A stretch of 64,000 bases of DNA, from contig NZ_JABUXW010000023.1 in assembly GCF_014897585.1 (NCBI RefSeq), forward strand, positions 1-64,000, given 5' to 3'. Origin of the DNA: Brachybacterium tyrofermentans. Lineage in GTDB: Bacteria > Actinomycetota > Actinomycetes > Actinomycetales > Dermabacteraceae. This document shows, piece after piece, positions 60,529 to 64,000 of the stretch. The first letter of the stretch is position 1; the number at the start of each line of letters is the position of its first letter. The translations under genes and the position numbers were made by a program. The notes below the pieces were generated by a model, which was given only the letters and a program-made list of their open reading frames with translations, ran no database searches and was not told the DNA's origin.

Positions 60529-61782
60529 ATGAGCCCGAACGTCCCCCTCGATACCGTCAGCGTGATCGGTCTCGGTTACATCGGTCTCCCGACGGCCGCA
60601 GTGCTGGCCCAGGCCGGCAAGACCGTCATCGGGGTCGACGTCAAGCAGGAGAACGTGGACGCGATCAATGCGGGCACGGTCCCCTTCGTCGAAGAGGGCC
60701 TCGAGACGGTCGTTGCCGGCGTCGTCGCCCAGGGCAAGCTCTCCGCACAGCTGGAGACCCCTGAGGCAGACGCCTACATCGTCTCCGTGCCCACCCCGTT
60801 CAAGGGCGATCACGACGCCGATCTCTCGTACATCGAGGCAGCGGCCCGCGGGATCGCGCCCAAGCTCTCCGGTGGCGAGCTTGTCGTCCTCGAGTCGACA
60901 GCTCCTCCCGGAGCGACCGAGCACATGGCGGACGTGATCCTGCAGGCGCGTCCCGAGTTCACGCTCGAGCCGAACCTTCCCAACTCGCTGTACTTCTCGC
61001 ACGCCCCGGAGCGTGTGCTCCCCGGCCGCATCATGATCGAGATGGTCGAGAACGACCGCATCATCGGCGGCATGACCCCCGAAGCCGCCGAGATGAACCG
61101 CGACCTCTACGCGAGCTTCTGCCACGGCGAGCTGCTGGTCACCGACGCGAAGACGGCCGAGATGGCCAAGCTGACCGAGAACGCCTTCCGCGACGTGAAC
61201 ATCGCCTTCGCGAACGAGCTGTCGATCATCGCCGACCGTCAGAGCATCGACGTGTGGGAGCTCATCGAGCTCTCCAATCACCACCCGCGCGTGAACATCC
61301 TCCAGCCCGGCCCGGGCGTGGGCGGCCACTGCATCGCGGTGGACCCGTGGTTCATCGTCTCGGCGGACCGCGAGCACTCCAACCTGATCCGCACCGCGCG
61401 CGAGGTCAACGACTCCAAGCCCGAGCTCGTGATCCAGAAGGTGCTCGAGAAGGCTGACAAGTTCAAGAACCCGACCGTCGCCGCCCTCGGCATCGCGTTC
61501 AAGGCCAACATCGATGATCTGCGCGAGTCCCCCAGCCGCAACATCGCCGGCTCCCTCGCCGGGAAGCTCACCGACGGCACCGTGCTCGTCGTGGAGCCCA
61601 ATGTCGATGAGCTGCCCAAGGAGCTCGCCGAGCAGGACAACGTCGAGCTCGCAGAGCTCGACTCGGCCCTCGAGCGCGCCGACATCGTGCTGCTGATGGT
61701 CGACCATGACCCCTTCAAGGAGATCGATCGCGAGCTCCTGCAGGAGAAGATCGTCATCGACACCAAGGGACTGTGGCGGTGA
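60529..61782 (+). CDS. wecC: nucleotide-sugar dehydrogenase, UDP-ManNAc dehydrogenase type
   Basis: A 417-residue UDP-sugar 6-dehydrogenase. The NAD motif VSVIGLGYIGLPTAAVLA spans about 10-27, LVVLESTAPPGATEHM lies near 123-138, and SHAPERVLPG near 163-172. The catalytic Cys stands in GPGVGGHCIAVDPWF near 262-276; the GGHCIAVDPWF form is typical of WecC rather than UDP-glucose dehydrogenase. It makes UDP-ManNAc uronic acid from UDP-ManNAc for surface polymers; a related substrate is possible. The epimerase is not in the window. It is translationally coupled (GTGA) to the next gene. Confidence 0.9.
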   Translation: MSPNVPLDTVSVIGLGYIGLPTAAVLAQAGKTVIGVDVKQENVDAINAGTVPFVEEGLETVVAGVVAQGKLSAQLETPEADAYIVSVPTPFKGDHDADLSYIEAAARGIAPKLSGGELVVLESTAPPGATEHMADVILQARPEFTLEPNLPNSLYFSHAPERVLPGRIMIEMVENDRIIGGMTPEAAEMNRDLYASFCHGELLVTDAKTAEMAKLTENAFRDVNIAFANELSIIADRQSIDVWELIELSNHHPRVNILQPGPGVGGHCIAVDPWFIVSADREHSNLIRTAREVNDSKPELVIQKVLEKADKFKNPTVAALGIAFKANIDDLRESPSRNIAGSLAGKLTDGTVLVVEPNVDELPKELAEQDNVELAELDSALERADIVLLMVDHDPFKEIDRELLQEKIVIDTKGLWR

Positions 61783-63920
61783 CGGACTCCAACGGTTCTA
61801 CCTCGGGATTCCGGTGGCGTCGCGGCGACGGCCGCTCGGATGCCGCGGAGGCTGCTCGAGCACTCCGCCAGGAACAGATGGAGCGCACGGCCAAGCTGCT
61901 TGACGAAGCGCGCCAGGCCGCACAGCGAGCGGAGGGCTTCGAGAAGGCCCTGGGCTCGTTCCGCGATGCCACCGCCGCCTCAGGTTTCGACGTGTCCGTG
62001 CTCCTGGAGTACGCGCGGTTCCTCATCAAGAACTCGCGCGGAAGCACGGCCGAAGAGGTCCTCGCCCTGTCCCTCGCCAGCAATGGCGCGCAGGTCGATG
62101 CCGTGGAGCTGTACCTCGAGCTCGTGCGTGAGCTCGAGCTGTCCCCGAGCCGCGCTGGCTGGGCACTGAACCGCCTGGCAGAGGACGTTCCCGGCGCGCC
62201 CGAGGCACAGCGTGCGGCCCTCGATTACGCCATTCCTCACCGCCAGACCGGCGCGCTGCAGGCGATCGGCGCATCGGGTGACCCCGTGAACCGGGCGATC
62301 GTGCAGATCAACGAGGCGTATAAGAACAACACGTTCTCGCAGGAGACGCTGGACGTTGCCGGTGCCGGGCTGGGCGCTAACGATCTCGTCCGAGCGCACT
62401 TGACGGTCGTGCTCGCGCGGGGCAACCGCACCGCTGCCGGCGTTCTCCTGACGGAAGCCGACCCCAAGGCTGTACCGGTGAATGCCCTGCGCAGGGCTAT
62501 CCGTCGCGCGCGGTCCGCCGGCAAGCAGAAACAGCTCATCGAGTACCTCGAGGCCTACCGACGGATCCTTCCGGAGGACGGCTGGGCCAAGAAGCTGCAG
62601 AACGAGACACAGCGCAACGCTGTCAGCAACTACCAGCTGGGCAAGACGGGCTTCCCGTTCCCGAAGATGCGCTCCACGCCGGCATACGAGGCAGAGGACC
62701 ACAAGGTCTTCTACCTGCTGCACAACTCCCTGCCCCACAACTCGGCCGGTTACGCGACGCGCACTCATGGTCTGCTCTCCGAGCTGAACCGCATCGGGTG
62801 GGATGTCGACGGGGTCACCCGCCTGGGCTACCCGTACGACATGCCCGGCAAGGCCGAAGTGCCAGACGTCCCCCTGCACGACGTGGTGGGCAACGTCGAC
62901 TACCGGCGCCTGCTGACGAGCCGGGAGATCGAGAAGAAGAACCCCCTGTTCCACTACACCGAGCGCTACTCGAGCGCGCTGCTCGACCTCGCGAAGGAGC
63001 AGCGCCCGGCGATCATCCACGCGGCGTCCAACCACTGGAACGGCCTCACCGCGGTCAAGACCGCCCGCCAGCTCGGCATCCCCTCGATCTACGAGGTGCG
63101 CGGTCTATGGGAGGTCACCCGCGGCTCGCGGAACCCGGAATGGGCCGAGAGCAACATGTTCAAGTACATCGCCCGCATGGAGGCCGACGCCGCGAAGGGC
63201 GCCACCCGCGTCTTCGCGATCACCGAGGCCCTGCGCGAAGAGATGATCAAGCGCGGTGTGGACGGCGACAAGATCGAGATCGTGCCCAACGGCGTGGATA
63301 CCTCGAGGTTCAACCCCATCCCCCGCGATGAGGAGCTCGCCTCCCAGCTCGGCGTCGCCGGCAAGACCGTGATCGGCTACGTGGGTTCGGTGCTGGACTA
63401 CGAAGGCATCGAGCTCATCCTCGAGGCGGCCGAGGTCCTCAACCGCACCCGCGAGGACTTCCATGTGCTCATCGTCGGAGACGGCGCAGAGCTGGAGCGA
63501 TTCCAGAACCACGTGCAGGAGCGCGAGCTCGAGCACGTCGTCACCTTCACGGGGCGCGTGCCCCACGAAGAGGTCGAGCGGTACTACTCGCTGGTGGACA
63601 TCACCCCGTTCCCGCGCCTGCCCCTGCCGGTATGCGAGATGGTGTCGCCGCTCAAGCCCTTCGAGGCCATGGCGATGGGCAAGGCAGTCGTGGCCTCCGA
63701 CGTGGCCGCCCTCAAGGAGATCGTCACGCCCGGCGTGAACGGCTATCTTCATGAGAAGGGCAGCACCGAGTCCCTCATTGAGCAGCTCGTGAAGCTGCTC
63801 GACAGCCCAAGTCACGCAGCACAGATCGGCATCCAGGCCCGTAGCTGGGTGGAAACCCACCGCGACTGGAAGCAGATCGCAACGATCATTGCGGACTCTT
63901 ACGCCGAGCTCAGCAACTGA
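61779..63920 (+). CDS. GT4-family glycosyltransferase with long N-terminal domain
   Basis: A 713-residue protein. Residues 1-285 are helical and charged, with TPR-like pairs of helices (LLDEARQAAQRAEGFEKALGSFRDA, then further repeats). From about 300 (DHKVFYLLHNSLPHNSAGYATRTHGLL) a GT-B fold of family GT4 begins, with IEIVPNGVDTSRFNP near 502-516 and the E-x7-E-like region PVCEMVSPLKPFEAMAMGKAVVASD near 617-641. It transfers a sugar from a nucleotide donor, and the N-terminal part may bind partners. The GTG at 61779 overlaps the stop of wecC. An alternative GTG lies two codons upstream. Confidence 0.85.
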   Translation: MTDSNGSTSGFRWRRGDGRSDAAEAARALRQEQMERTAKLLDEARQAAQRAEGFEKALGSFRDATAASGFDVSVLLEYARFLIKNSRGSTAEEVLALSLASNGAQVDAVELYLELVRELELSPSRAGWALNRLAEDVPGAPEAQRAALDYAIPHRQTGALQAIGASGDPVNRAIVQINEAYKNNTFSQETLDVAGAGLGANDLVRAHLTVVLARGNRTAAGVLLTEADPKAVPVNALRRAIRRARSAGKQKQLIEYLEAYRRILPEDGWAKKLQNETQRNAVSNYQLGKTGFPFPKMRSTPAYEAEDHKVFYLLHNSLPHNSAGYATRTHGLLSELNRIGWDVDGVTRLGYPYDMPGKAEVPDVPLHDVVGNVDYRRLLTSREIEKKNPLFHYTERYSSALLDLAKEQRPAIIHAASNHWNGLTAVKTARQLGIPSIYEVRGLWEVTRGSRNPEWAESNMFKYIARMEADAAKGATRVFAITEALREEMIKRGVDGDKIEIVPNGVDTSRFNPIPRDEELASQLGVAGKTVIGYVGSVLDYEGIELILEAAEVLNRTREDFHVLIVGDGAELERFQNHVQERELEHVVTFTGRVPHEEVERYYSLVDITPFPRLPLPVCEMVSPLKPFEAMAMGKAVVASDVAALKEIVTPGVNGYLHEKGSTESLIEQLVKLLDSPSHAAQIGIQARSWVETHRDWKQIATIIADSYAELSN

Positions 63921-63926
63921 ATACCA

Positions 63927-63960
63927 TGAACCACGCCCACGGTGCCGTGGGCGTGGTTCA
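63927..63960 (+). terminator. perfect 34-bp hairpin after the GT4 gene
   Basis: TGAACCACGCCCACGG and its exact complement with a 2-nt centre, starting 6 bp after the stop. Read as RNA, the innermost pairs would open into a normal loop. Confidence 0.85.
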
Positions 63961-63985
63961 CCTAACCTCGGAGGCCCGACCACCC

Positions 63986-64000
63986 ATGAGTCTCGACTTC
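63986..64000 (+). CDS. start of a further gene cut by the window edge
   Basis: ATG at 63986 (MSLDF...) with CGGAGG 11-16 nt upstream. Only five codons are visible, so no function can be given. Confidence 0.4.

Noticed and set aside
56626..61707. Long minus-strand frames of 658 and 414 codons
   Set aside because: They are antisense to the glycosyltransferase and wecC genes, with no family resemblance.
1..64000. tRNA, rRNA or riboswitch genes
   Set aside because: Reading the gaps on both strands I found no cloverleaf, rRNA stretch or known riboswitch core; a covariance-model search would be needed to exclude them fully.

Overview
The window is high-GC DNA with actinobacterial habits: GC-rich third codon positions, many GTG starts, many start codons only 6-7 nt after a TANNNT -10 box (leaderless transcripts), LAxTG sortase signals, and families such as DUF3618, DUF4235, DUF58/TgpA and DUF6270. 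A free-living Micrococcales organism fits, and Brachybacterium or a relative is my best guess; this is inference from protein content only. I saw no rRNA, tRNA, CRISPR array, integrase or transposase.

1-21 kb: a broken methyltransferase fragment; two small orphan genes; a 37-bp tandem repeat; a DUF456 / heterodimeric ABC exporter operon; azlCD branched-chain amino acid export divergent from an Lrp regulator; two divergent VanZ-like membrane proteins; a tautomerase-fold protein; a stand-alone FabH; sbcDC DNA repair nuclease; a flavin disulfide oxidoreductase; a membrane protein with a methyltransferase; and an ArsR/SRPBCC pair.

21-31 kb: an amino acid permease, a large secreted ExeM-type nuclease, and a sortase-anchored 5'-nucleotidase, which together could turn external DNA into nucleosides and phosphate; then a type II NADH dehydrogenase.

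31-40 kb: a sugar-uptake locus. A divergent FAD oxidoreductase faces a Gfo/Idh/MocA dehydrogenase, two permeases, a YesL-like protein and a lipoprotein binding protein, closed by a strong terminator and a ROK regulator. No transport ATPase or glycosidase is present, so the ATPase must be shared from elsewhere.

40-49 kb: a translationally coupled MoxR / DUF58 / transglutaminase operon, divergent from an LAETG-anchored (EPTE)n stalk protein; an MFS transporter; and a holin-like / DUF3618 / DUF4235 envelope triad.

49-56 kb: a stand-alone AAA ATPase whose leaderless promoter is covered by two GATAACGTTATC palindromes (the most distinctive regulatory signal here); a small P-loop kinase; a DUF1905/YdeI protein coupled to a second MocA dehydrogenase; a patatin phospholipase; and a deletion scar joining the tail of a short-chain dehydrogenase to a start-less TetR gene.

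55.5-64 kb: a surface-polysaccharide locus: DUF6270 protein, a two-domain glycosyltransferase, a membrane-anchored GH79-like glycosidase, a UDP-ManNAc-type dehydrogenase, a large GT4 glycosyltransferase, a perfect hairpin, and the first codons of another gene.
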